Origin: a bacterium
GTDB taxonomy: Bacteria; BMS3Abin14
Direction: 5' to 3'
DNA: 17,646 nt
Assembly (NCBI GenBank): GCA_020350725.1
Contig: CP070719.1
Coordinates: forward strand, 550,223-567,868
Shown here one piece after another: positions 1 through 5,833 of the stretch (its first letter is position 1; each line of letters begins with the position of its first letter). Made by a program: the position numbers and the translations under genes. Below the pieces are notes generated by a model. It saw only the letters and a program-made list of their open reading frames with translations. It ran no database searches and was not told the DNA's origin.

Positions 1-1
1 C

Positions 2-91
2 CGTATAGAGTACATGATCGCGAGGACCGAGATCGAACAGGTCAAGGACACCCTTGACGAGGAGTTGAGTTCCCTTCTGGTCGCCGATTAG
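2..91 (+). CDS. C-terminal fragment of an unidentified protein
   Basis: An open frame enters from the left edge and ends at TAG (89-91). It gives the last 29 residues of a protein, ending in SSLLVAD. The segment is charged and looks helical (acidic and basic residues around an IEQVKDTLDEEL stretch). It is too short to assign to a family. The repeat island starts immediately after the stop. It is reported as partial because the reading frame is open to the window edge. Confidence 0.5.
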   Translation, partial: RIEYMIARTEIEQVKDTLDEELSSLLVAD

Positions 92-438
92 CTTGTCAGT
101 AAAAACACCGAATCCCAAATCCAAATTCCAAAAACAAGTTCACAGTTCACCGCCTGCCCTGAGCCTGTCGAAGGGTTCCCGGGAGTACTGTTGGGAAACC
201 GCTGTGATTCGTGACTCGTGATTCGGAAACGAATCCAAAGTCCAAAGTCCAAAATCCAAAAAGACAGTTCACCGTTTACGGTTGAAGATTGCTTCACACG
301 GTTTCCTGTTCGCAATGACAACCGTCTTTTTCCCCGCGTCCGCTTTTCGCCCCCTCTCCCCCTCGCCCTACCGCCCCATCGGGTCCCCGCGTCCGCTCTT
401 CCCACCCTCTGGACTCTGGCCTCTGGACTCTGGACTGT
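92..438. repeat. Repeat island A (degenerate heptamer arrays, REP-like units)
   Basis: No gene is seen here. From left to right the stretch holds AATCCAA-type heptamers (111-134), GTTCACA-type heptamers (about 138-150), a unit containing CCTGAGCCTGTCGAAGG (152-174), GTGATTC-type heptamers (204-226), AATCCAA/AGTCCAA heptamers (231-263), a GTTCACC/GTTTACG block (264-283), a hairpin unit (287-323), a pyrimidine-rich CCCCGCGTCCGC stretch (331-405) and CTCTGGA heptamers (407-438). The same modules recur in the islands at 3509-4080 and 17236-17646. Open frames through the island are low-complexity artefacts. Confidence 0.85.
287..323. repeat. Dispersed hairpin repeat, copy 1
   Basis: The unit starts GATTGCTTCAC and ends CGCAATGACAACCG. 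The ends pair as ATTGC (288-292) with GCAAT (312-316), so it can fold as a hairpin. Near-identical copies lie at 3621-3658 and 17470-17507. The unit resembles the widespread intergenic repeat of the form CATTGCGAG...GAAGCAATC seen in many unrelated bacterial genomes (family knowledge from memory). Confidence 0.7.
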
Positions 439-440
439 CT

Positions 441-926
441 CTATTCCCTCTCCCAGTGGACCCTGATCCGCTTGTTGTCCTCCTCGTAGTGGTAATTCAG
501 ATCCCCACTGTAGGAACTGTGGAGGGCATCCCCGATCCTGCGTGCAATGTGGACCCCGGTAGTGGTGACCATGGCGTTGTCCCGGCCCTCTTCAATGTCC
601 ATGATCCTCTCCAGGGGCCTCTCGTTCTTCTGCTGCCGATCCACGTTCCTGACCAGGTTCAGGATCTCATCCTGATGTTCTCGGAAAAAGGCCCCCCTGA
701 TCTGGACAAAACCGGCTGGATATTTGTCCTGGATCCTCTGGCACGCCGGACAAGTGGCCTCCAGGCACTCCTCGCCAGTCTCGTTCCAGGTCCATCGCCC
801 ACCTTCGTACACCGAACCGCACCGTGTGCACACCGTGCAGTCCCGCAGCTTCCTCTTTTCCTGGTAGGCGTCATTTCTCTTCTGCTTGATCAATCTGTCC
901 TGCCTGCCTAACCTGCTTCTGTCCAT
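441..926 (-). CDS. BCAM0308-family zinc-ribbon protein
   Basis: This is a 161-residue protein of unknown molecular role. It has a Cys cluster near the N-terminus: C30, C33 and C36, with C33-x2-C36 forming the first knuckle, and C59-x2-C62 forming the second, so it probably binds zinc. The first 30 residues are very basic, which suggests nucleic-acid or ribosome binding. The pattern of zinc ribbon, then RYPAG-like (here KYPAGF), then HQDEILNLVRN and MVTTTGVHIARRIG matches my recollection of the conserved BCAM0308 family, which resembles the N-terminal domain of NMD3. ATG start with GGGAGG six bases upstream. It stands alone, divergent from the antiporter. The family name is fairly secure; the function is not known. 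Confidence 0.8.
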   Translation of the reverse strand: MDRSRLGRQDRLIKQKRNDAYQEKRKLRDCTVCTRCGSVYEGGRWTWNETGEECLEATCPACQRIQDKYPAGFVQIRGAFFREHQDEILNLVRNVDRQQKNERPLERIMDIEEGRDNAMVTTTGVHIARRIGDALHSSYSGDLNYHYEEDNKRIRVHWERE

Positions 927-1029
927 GACAACCTCCCGAACACTGGCCAGTCCCGTTTTCCACCCCGCCGTGAAAGCCAGGCGCCGGTCAGCCAGCTTCT
1001 GCCAGTATGGAAAAGGTCCCCCTAGTAAA

Positions 1030-1035
1030 ATTATA
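1030..1035 (-). promoter_or_regulatory. Possible -10 box for the zinc-ribbon gene
   Basis: The minus strand reads TATAAT here, about 105 bases upstream of the start at 926. No good -35 hexamer sits at 16-18 bases, so support is a single perfect hexamer. If used, the 5' leader would be about 95 bases. Confidence 0.25.
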
Positions 1036-1235
1036 CCCGAGGGTTAACAGGTAGCGCCCGAGAAAATAGATGGTTGGACCTTGCTCCGGTTCGCCCCCCG
1101 CCGGGGCCTTATGCCGCGACCACGGCGTCCTGTAATATCACACCAAAGACGGCGGAGATAACACCTGGATTAGTAAAACCTGTTTAGATAGCATAATGAT
1201 ATTTTTTTATGAAACTCCTTCAATTTCGGCGCTGT

Positions 1236-1263
1236 TTGACTTCCCTGCCGGCCTGTGATAAAA
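1236..1263 (+). promoter_or_regulatory. Predicted sigma70 promoter for the fluoride-riboswitch transcript
   Basis: TTGACT (1236-1241) is followed after 15 bases by GATAAA (1257-1262), preceded by TG in the extended -10 position (TGTGATAAA). Transcription would begin near 1270, giving a leader of about 115 bases that contains the whole riboswitch and terminator. An inverted repeat, TGCCGGC (1246-1252) and GCCGGCA (1270-1276), brackets the -10 and could be an operator. The spacer is shorter than ideal. Confidence 0.4.
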
Positions 1264-1296
1264 GGCTCCGCCGGCAATTCAAACCCATCGTGAACA

Positions 1297-1345
1297 GGTG
1301 GTGGAGTTCACCGTAATCGCTCCCTGGAGCCAATGACTCCTGTCC
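1297..1345 (+). promoter_or_regulatory. Fluoride riboswitch (crcB motif) in the antiporter leader
   Basis: The sequence fits the known fluoride aptamer. P1 is GGTG (1297-1300) with CACC (1309-1312). P3 is GCTC (1319-1322) with GAGC (1327-1330). The pseudoknot is GGAGT (1303-1307) with ACTCC (1336-1340). The GTTC of P1 and the AATGACTCCTG tail (1332-1342) match the family's conserved segments. A1333 and T1341 correspond to the A40-U48 linchpin pair of the crystallised aptamer, by recalled numbering. The pair A6/U38 of that structure appears here as G1301/C1331, which departs from consensus but changes together. The 3' strand overlaps the terminator arm, so bound fluoride should block termination and turn the gene on. 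Confidence rests on three independent pairings plus context; no covariance search was run. Confidence 0.85.
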
Positions 1346-1367
1346 TTTTCTAGGGCAGGTTTTTTTT
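1339..1367 (+). terminator. Intrinsic terminator: riboswitch expression platform
   Basis: CCTGTCC (1339-1345) pairs with GGGCAGG (1353-1359) around a 7-base loop and is followed by eight T residues (1360-1367). It lies only 17 bases before the antiporter ATG, so it is an attenuator rather than the end of a gene. Its 5' arm shares C1339-C1340 with the aptamer pseudoknot and T1341 with the linchpin position, making the two folds mutually exclusive. Confidence 0.9.
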
Positions 1368-1384
1368 GATCCGGAGGTCCCTAT

Positions 1385-2848
1385 ATGGCCGTCAGCCTGG
1401 CTTTCATCATTCTGATCGGGCTTCTCGCCGACGTTCTCTTCCGCAGGATCCGCCTCCCCGGGCTGGTGGGGATGCTCCTGGTGGGCATTCTGGTCGGACC
1501 CTATGTCATGGATATCCTTTCGCCGGACATGATGGCCGTTTCGGGGGATTTCCGGAAGATCGCCCTTATCGTCATTCTGCTCAGGGCAGGCTTTGAATTG
1601 AGGCGCGACACCCTGCACCGGGTGGGACTCTCCGCCATCTCCATGAGCATCATCCCCGCATTGTTCGAGATCGCCGTTGTGACCATCGCGGCCCCTCCCC
1701 TCCTGGGACTGTCCCTGCTCGATGCCGCCATCCTGGGCAGCATCCTGGGGGCCGTATCCCCCGCAGTCGTCGTACCTCTGATGATCGATTTCATGGAACG
1801 GGGCAAAGGTGCCGACAAGGGCATCCCCACCCTCATCCTGGCGGCGTCATCCCTCGACGACGTCTTCGTGATCGTCATCTTCACCGTCCTCCTGGGGATG
1901 TTCGGCGGGGGAACTGTGAACATCCTGTGGCAGGCGGCGACGATTCCCATATCCATCTGTCTCGGCATCCTGGCAGGGCTGATAATCGGCTATGTCCTCT
2001 ATCGGCTGTTCAGCCGATACGATTTCAGACCCCCGAAAAGAACCATCATCGTCATGGGCGCCGCCATTGCCCTGACGTGGATCGAGGACCTGCTCGAGGG
2101 CATCGTTCCCCTGTCGGCCCTGCTGGGGGTTATGGCCATCGGGTTTATCATCCTCGAAAAACAGGAGGCTATCGCCCACATCATCTCGAGCAAGCTCAAG
2201 CGGGTGTGGATCTTCGCCGAGCTGCTCCTGTTCGTCCTCGTCGGCGCCCAGGTGAACATCCACGTCGCCTGGAAGGCCGGGTTGGCCGGCACCGCTGTCA
2301 TTGCCGCCGGTCTGGCCGCGCGGAGCGTCGGAACCTACCTCTCCCTGGCCGGCAGCGGACTGGACCACCGGGAGAAGCTCTTCGCCACCGTCAGCTATAT
2401 CCCCAAGGCAACCGTCCAGGCGGCCATCGGCGCCGTTCCTCTGGCGGCGGGGGTCCCGGGCGGAGAGGTGATCCTCGCCGTGGCCGTCCTGTCCATTCTG
2501 CTGACGGCCCCGGCGGGGGCCATCGGTATCAAGATCATGGGGGAAAGGGTCCTGCGGGAGAGCGATCGGCCCTCCTACAGCTTCAAGGAACTGAGAGCAG
2601 ACCTCTCCCTTCCCCGCACCGGTGAGCGAGTGTTCATGAGGAGCGAGGGAAACACGTGGAAGGTCATCGAGGAAAGGGAAACCTGGCAGGAAGCGCCCGG
2701 GGACGGTTCCAGTCCCGTACCGGCCATCGACCTGAGGTTCTGGAAATACAGCGAGGAACTCGAACCCGGAAAAGGCCAGACAAAAACCCTGCGGTTCACC
2801 CCATCCTCAGCCCCCTTCGACAGGGAATGGGAGATCCTCTACGACTGA
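1385..2848 (+). CDS. CPA-type monovalent cation/proton antiporter under fluoride riboswitch control
   Basis: This 487-residue inner-membrane protein belongs to the sodium/hydrogen exchanger superfamily (PF00999 type). Residues 1-385 contain about a dozen hydrophobic segments. The ion-binding motif is SSLDD, with D158 and D159 in the expected central helix, and YIPKATVQAAIG (338-349) is a typical CPA1 late-helix motif. Exchange of Na+ or K+ for H+ is the family function; the cation here cannot be told. Residues 386-487 form a soluble tail with no domain I recognise. ATG start with GGAGG at 1373-1377, just after the attenuator. The riboswitch implies induction by fluoride. Fluoride riboswitches upstream of Na+/H+ antiporter genes are known alongside crcB and CLC-F. 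Direct fluoride export is not implied; pH or ion homeostasis during HF stress is as likely. Confidence 0.85.
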   Translation: MAVSLAFIILIGLLADVLFRRIRLPGLVGMLLVGILVGPYVMDILSPDMMAVSGDFRKIALIVILLRAGFELRRDTLHRVGLSAISMSIIPALFEIAVVTIAAPPLLGLSLLDAAILGSILGAVSPAVVVPLMIDFMERGKGADKGIPTLILAASSLDDVFVIVIFTVLLGMFGGGTVNILWQAATIPISICLGILAGLIIGYVLYRLFSRYDFRPPKRTIIVMGAAIALTWIEDLLEGIVPLSALLGVMAIGFIILEKQEAIAHIISSKLKRVWIFAELLLFVLVGAQVNIHVAWKAGLAGTAVIAAGLAARSVGTYLSLAGSGLDHREKLFATVSYIPKATVQAAIGAVPLAAGVPGGEVILAVAVLSILLTAPAGAIGIKIMGERVLRESDRPSYSFKELRADLSLPRTGERVFMRSEGNTWKVIEERETWQEAPGDGSSPVPAIDLRFWKYSEELEPGKGQTKTLRFTPSSAPFDREWEILYD

Positions 2849-2881
2849 TCAGGCCTTTTCCTTACTCCAGGGCCTTGATCA
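2846..2881. terminator. Possible bidirectional hairpin between convergent genes
   Basis: TGATCAGGCC (2846-2855) faces GGCCTTGATCA (2871-2881), a near-perfect inverted repeat with one bulged T, spanning the stop codons of the antiporter and the superoxide dismutase gene. The two genes are only 13 bases apart and this is the only stem between them. It lacks a clean T-run on the outer side, so termination is uncertain. Confidence 0.35.
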
Positions 2882-3428
2882 CGCCGCAGGCGAGCCTCTT
2901 CCCGCCCCTACCGGAGGGCTGGGTCATGTGATCGTCAGGTGAGCCGTGGATGACGAGAGCCGTGCCGTCCGGCCTGAAGAGGGAGTTCTCCCCCTGCCTT
3001 AGGGTGACCATCGGGGCGAGGAACACACCCGCACCCTCGCCGTCCGGCCCCACCAGGAGGTTCGGCAGATCACCCGCGTGGGGACCTTTGGGATTTTTCA
3101 GGCCGTGCTCCCGCCCAAAGGGATTGAAGTGCCCCCCGGCCCAATTGAAGTCGGGGGCTACACAAACGCCCTTCTCGTGAATGTGGAGGCCGTGGTATCC
3201 CGGCGGAAGGGATGCGACGTGGACAGAGATCTTGACCCCTTCCGTGCCCTCGGAGAAGGATGCGATCCCCACGGGAACCCCCTCGGAGTTGTTGATCTGG
3301 GCCACAGCCAGCTTTGCCGTGCCATCTCCGTAACAGACAGCGGCAAGAAGCAGAACGACGCAGACGAAAGGTAAAGCGATCCTCACTTTGACACCTCTCT
3401 CTCCCCTGTTGCTGCGCACCCGCATCAC
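2862..3428 (-). CDS. sodC: Secreted Cu/Zn superoxide dismutase
   Basis: It converts superoxide to O2 and H2O2 outside the cytoplasm. Counting 188 residues, all ligands are visible. Copper: H82, H84, H100, H161. Zinc: H100 (bridging), H108, H117, D120. C89 and C181 fit the conserved disulfide, and R178 in KRLACGVI is the active-site arginine. The N-terminus is a signal peptide with a basic start and a VCVVLLLAAV core; C32 follows AAV, a poor lipobox, so a periplasmic rather than lipoprotein form is likelier. The start is ambiguous: ATG at 3428 has a weak GGGGTAGG upstream, while GTG at 3386 (residue 15) has GAGAGG at good spacing and would give a 174-residue precursor. It converges with the antiporter. 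Confidence 0.93.
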   Translation of the reverse strand: MMRVRSNRGERGVKVRIALPFVCVVLLLAAVCYGDGTAKLAVAQINNSEGVPVGIASFSEGTEGVKISVHVASLPPGYHGLHIHEKGVCVAPDFNWAGGHFNPFGREHGLKNPKGPHAGDLPNLLVGPDGEGAGVFLAPMVTLRQGENSLFRPDGTALVIHGSPDDHMTQPSGRGGKRLACGVIKALE

Positions 3429-3620
3429 CTACCCCAGCGCATTACATTCCACTTTATCAGAAAAACCAGCGATTCTCACGGCCTTCGGACCCGGCATACG
3501 GTTCCGGATTCCAAAAAAAACAGTTCACAGTTCACGGTTGGTGAATCAGTGATTCGTGATTTGTGATTAGTGATTCGTAAAAACCAGTTCACAGTTCACA
3601 GTTTACGGTTCACAGTTCGG

Positions 3621-3658
3621 GATTGCTTCACGCGGTTCCCTGTTCGCAATGACAACCG
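3621..3658. repeat. Dispersed hairpin repeat, copy 2
   Basis: It begins GATTGCTTCACGCGG and ends CGCAATGACAACCG, differing from the copy at 287-323 at only a few positions. The terminal ATTGC/GCAAT arms can pair. It is preceded by GTTCACA heptamers and followed by a short T-rich run, as in the other two copies. Confidence 0.7.
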
Positions 3659-3797
3659 CCTTTTTCTCACCATGTATCGGCATTGGATATTCAAGTTCCA
3701 AGTACTGCGTCTCAGGTTTCATGTCTCACAGACCCTTTTGGATTTTGGACTTTGGATTTTGGACTCATTTCCCCCCGTGTCCCCGCGTCCGCTTCTC

Positions 3798-3820
3798 GCC
3801 TGCCCTGAGCCTGTCGAAGG
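3798..3820. repeat. CCTGAGCCTGTCGAAGG repeat, copy 2
   Basis: This 23-base unit is identical to 152-174. Its core CCTGAGCCTGTCGAAGG is a dispersed intergenic word that I recall from many environmental bacterial genomes. Here it sits inside the CCCCGCGTCCGC stretch, while at 152 it lies between heptamer arrays, so its placement is not fixed. Confidence 0.7.
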
Positions 3821-4084
3821 GCCCCCTCGCCCTATCGTCCCTCCGCCCCCTCGCATTTACTGCGGCCCTCTGTGGCGGCGTCTCAAGGGACGCCTCTGTG
3901 TCCTCTGTGTTTAATCCTCTCCTAACTGAGTTCCGGCTCCTGACTCCTGGCTCCTTTTCAAAGGCACGTCCCATGTTCCAGGTACTAACTGTGAACTGTG
4001 AATCGTGAACTGTGAACGAGATTGTCTCTCCCTCTGGACGCTGGCCTCTGGACTCTGGACTCATTTCCCCCCCGCGTCGGGCTG

Positions 4085-4801
4085 TCATCCCTCCTTCCAG
4101 TCCTCGAGAACCGGGCCGGACTTCGCCTCGAGAAGCCCCAATGCGGACAGGAGGATCCGCATCTGAAGGTCCGGCCTGTCCGGGTCCGCAAGAGGACGGC
4201 CCAGCTCGAACGGTACCCAGAGGGCACGGGGAGGCCTGATCCGCTCCGTGTGCTCACGGATCAGGCTGATCTGGGTGGTACTGACGCCTTCACCCTCGAT
4301 GTAATGGGCCAGCCCGCCAACGGCGCGCGTGCAGTTCGGTCAGACGGGGACCAGGAGGGCGGCGGTCACTTCATCCTCTCTCATCATCCTCATCAGCTCT
4401 TCGGTGAAGGATACCATGGCCCGTGGGTCGGTGGCCCCCATGAAAGAGTAGTGGTTACGCGCCACCGATCCGATGACGCCCTCACTTTCCAGCTCTCTCA
4501 GCCTGTCCAGGGGAAAGCAGACGTTCCGGTCGGCCTCGAACCCGGTCCTGTCGTAGTTGGGCGAGACGTGGCTCATAACGAGATCTCCCTTTCCCACATC
4601 GACAGGTATGACCCTGAAATCGGCAGCCCCTGGATGAAAGGGCCTGTCGGATGCCGTGTGGAGGCCGGCGGTGGACACGATGGCGACCCTTGTCCGATCG
4701 AGGGGGGGCGGGATAACCCAGGGAGTGAACCGGAATTCCGGGCACTCCAGTTTTCTCAGATGGGACCGCTTGGGCTCGGGAATGTCGGAGAGGCGGACCA
4801 A
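4085..4801 (-). CDS. PrdB/GrdB-family selenoprotein (TGA-encoded Sec154)
   Basis: Reading through the TGA at 4340-4342 as selenocysteine gives 238 residues ending at TGA 4085-4087. The Sec lies in VPV-U-P-N-C (U154, C157), the redox motif position of the glycine/sarcosine/betaine/D-proline reductase B family; close relatives in my recollection have VPVCPxC there. The 84 codons after the TGA stay open and carry typical family text (VGGLAHYIEGEGV, then IRPPRALWVPFELGRPL), so the TGA is not a gene end. Total length is close to PrdB (about 240) and much shorter than GrdB. H47-like and DRTGFEADRN elements in the first half fit the family. The substrate is unknown: no grd or prd partner lies nearby. 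Start is TTG with GGGAGG seven bases upstream, 24 bases behind the acyltransferase gene. Ordinary annotation would stop at residue 153. Confidence 0.83.
4312..4342 (-). promoter_or_regulatory. UGA selenocysteine codon with candidate bacterial SECIS hairpin
   Basis: On the mRNA strand, CGCC and GGCG form a stem around a GUU loop that begins 19 bases after the UGA. The stem extends past one G-G mismatch to two more pairs. A guanine leads the apical loop, as in known bacterial SECIS elements, and the distance falls in the usual range. The stem is short and the region GC-rich, so the fold alone is weak evidence; the protein alignment is the main argument. Confidence 0.35.
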
Positions 4802-4808
4802 AGTGTTA

Positions 4809-4814
4809 CCTCCC
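4809..4814 (-). promoter_or_regulatory. Ribosome binding site selecting the TTG start at 4801
   Basis: The minus strand reads GGGAGG, then seven bases, then TTG at 4801-4799. No ATG or GTG start in this frame has comparable support, so the rare start codon is accepted. Confidence 0.6.
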
Positions 4815-4825
4815 TGGAGAGTCGC

Positions 4826-5605
4826 TCAGGCAATGGCAGGTTGCCTGAGCTTCTGCTGGATGAAACCGATCACCTCATCGTGCTCTTCACGGCCTCCACC
4901 CGTCACCGCTATGGGCGGCCCGAAGCTGAAGTGGGCGGTCCTTGACGGTTCGATCCTGCCGAAATCCTTGAGGAGCCTGCCCTTTCCCCAGGTATCGGTC
5001 TTCACGGCTATCGGGATGACGGGAACACCGGCGCGTCGGGCCAGCTTGACGCCGATGGTGTTGAACTGTGCCGGGTCGAAGATCTCTTTCCTGGTCGTCT
5101 GGGGGAACACGATCACGGAGATCCCCCGCTCCAGTCTGTCCTGGCCCCCTTCGAGGACGGCCCGGAGGTCCTGTCTCGGGTCCTTTCGGCCGACGACGAT
5201 GGGGTCACGGCTCCGCATGACATGCCTGAAGACCGGATAGCGGATGAGGCTTTCCTTTACCACGAAGGTCACCCTCATGACGGGCTGAATAAGACAGGGG
5301 AGGACAAATGTCTCCAGATTGCTCATGTGGTTTCCTATGAACACACAGGGTTCCTTGAGGTGGCGGTAGGAGTCCATGTGCTCGATGTCAAAATGGCCGC
5401 CCACTTCCTCCAGGGCCTGCAGAACCTCCAGGCTGCTCATGCCCCACTCCTCGTCTCCGTACCTGCCCGCTTTGGCCGCCCGCGAGGACCTCAGGTAGAT
5501 GCCCATCATCCTCCAGTAGAAGAACAGGCTTGGAAAGGCGCGGCGAAGGGGGGAAATCTCTCTTCCCTCCGTTCTGTAATTGTCGTGTTGAGGTATCCGG
5601 ATCAT
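4826..5605 (-). CDS. PlsC-like lysophospholipid acyltransferase with variant motifs
   Basis: This 259-residue membrane-associated protein is likely to transfer an acyl chain to a lysophospholipid or related acceptor. The catalytic His block is G-N-H93-M-S-N-L-E98, an H-x4-E variant of the H-x4-D motif. The glycerophosphate-binding block reads FPQTTR (167-172) instead of FPEGTR. A third block, RAGVPVIPIAVKTD, fits the PlsC motif IV region. The changes are conservative and the fold is intact, so it is probably active on a non-standard substrate. It starts at ATG 5605 without a strong ribosome site. It is first in a two-gene operon with the selenoprotein, 24 bases downstream. Confidence 0.8.
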   Translation of the reverse strand: MIRIPQHDNYRTEGREISPLRRAFPSLFFYWRMMGIYLRSSRAAKAGRYGDEEWGMSSLEVLQALEEVGGHFDIEHMDSYRHLKEPCVFIGNHMSNLETFVLPCLIQPVMRVTFVVKESLIRYPVFRHVMRSRDPIVVGRKDPRQDLRAVLEGGQDRLERGISVIVFPQTTRKEIFDPAQFNTIGVKLARRAGVPVIPIAVKTDTWGKGRLLKDFGRIEPSRTAHFSFGPPIAVTGGGREEHDEVIGFIQQKLRQPAIA

Positions 5606-5698
5606 CGACCACCCCGAGCTGCAAAACAGATCCCTGGAGGTGCTGGATATGAACCCCCTTACTGTATTTCATACCATAAATGTCTCTGAAAACTAAAC

Positions 5699-5727
5699 AC
5701 GGACAGGAGGTCAAGGTGCCTGTCCGT
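5699..5727. promoter_or_regulatory. Perfect 9-bp inverted repeat in divergent intergenic region
   Basis: ACGGACAGG (5699-5707) and CCTGTCCGT (5719-5727) are exact reverse complements separated by 11 bases. The site sits between the acyltransferase operon (-) and the small gene at 5834 (+). It could be an operator dyad or an RNA hairpin; there is no strong T-run on either side. It is not part of the heptamer repeats. Confidence 0.4.
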
Positions 5728-5760
5728 CCCCAGGTCGTCGATGCCTTACCGAACAGGTGT

Positions 5761-5790
5761 TATAATATTTTTTATCGCAGTCCTTATAAT
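5761..5790 (+). promoter_or_regulatory. Possible promoter -10 elements upstream of the small gene
   Basis: Two perfect TATAAT hexamers occur at 5761-5766 and 5785-5790, in the only AT-rich patch upstream of the start at 5834. Neither has a clear TTGACA-like -35 at 16-18 bases, so which one is used cannot be told. Confidence 0.35.
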
Positions 5791-5833
5791 CCGTTCATCA
5801 GGGTATGAACTGCGGACAAGAGGGGGGAATCCG

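Larger units (their letters stand above)
3509..4080. repeat. Repeat island B (largest mixed heptamer island)
   Basis: No gene is seen here. Modules in order: CAGTTCA heptamers (3521-3540), GTGATTC/GTGATTA heptamers (3549-3579), CAGTTCA heptamers again (3586-3618), the hairpin unit (3621-3658), a TTGGATT/TTGGACT heptamer array (about 3738-3769), a CCCCGCGTCCGC stretch (3781-3792), the CCTGAGCCTGTCGAAGG unit (3798-3820), an ACGCCTCTGTGTCCTCTGTG module (about 3868-3912), AACTGTG heptamers in the opposite orientation (3989-4017) and CTCTGGA heptamers (about 4030-4061). Module content and partial order match islands A and F. Confidence 0.85.

Noticed and set aside
92-440. Insertion sequence remnant
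   Set aside because: No transposase fragment, terminal inverted repeats or target duplication were seen; the content is fully explained by heptamer and hairpin modules.
282-911. 209-residue open frame on the plus strand
   Set aside because: It begins inside repeat island A and continues antisense to the zinc-ribbon gene, which has matching Cys motifs and a good ribosome site.
3570-4008. Open frames of 114-119 residues in island B
   Set aside because: They run through heptamer arrays and low-complexity stretches and have no ribosome site or domain.
4340-4342. TGA as a true stop or nonsense mutation
   Set aside because: Family-like sequence continues for 84 codons, and the TGA sits exactly at the redox Cys/Sec position, which a random mutation would rarely hit.
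4022-4945. 307-residue open frame on the plus strand
   Set aside because: It is antisense to the selenoprotein and acyltransferase genes, is rich in Gly/Pro/Arg, and has no recognisable domain; the minus-strand proteins match families.
5741-5833. N-terminal extension of the small gene
   Set aside because: The extra 31 residues overlap the TATAAT elements, and the GGGGGGAA ribosome site supports the ATG at 5834.
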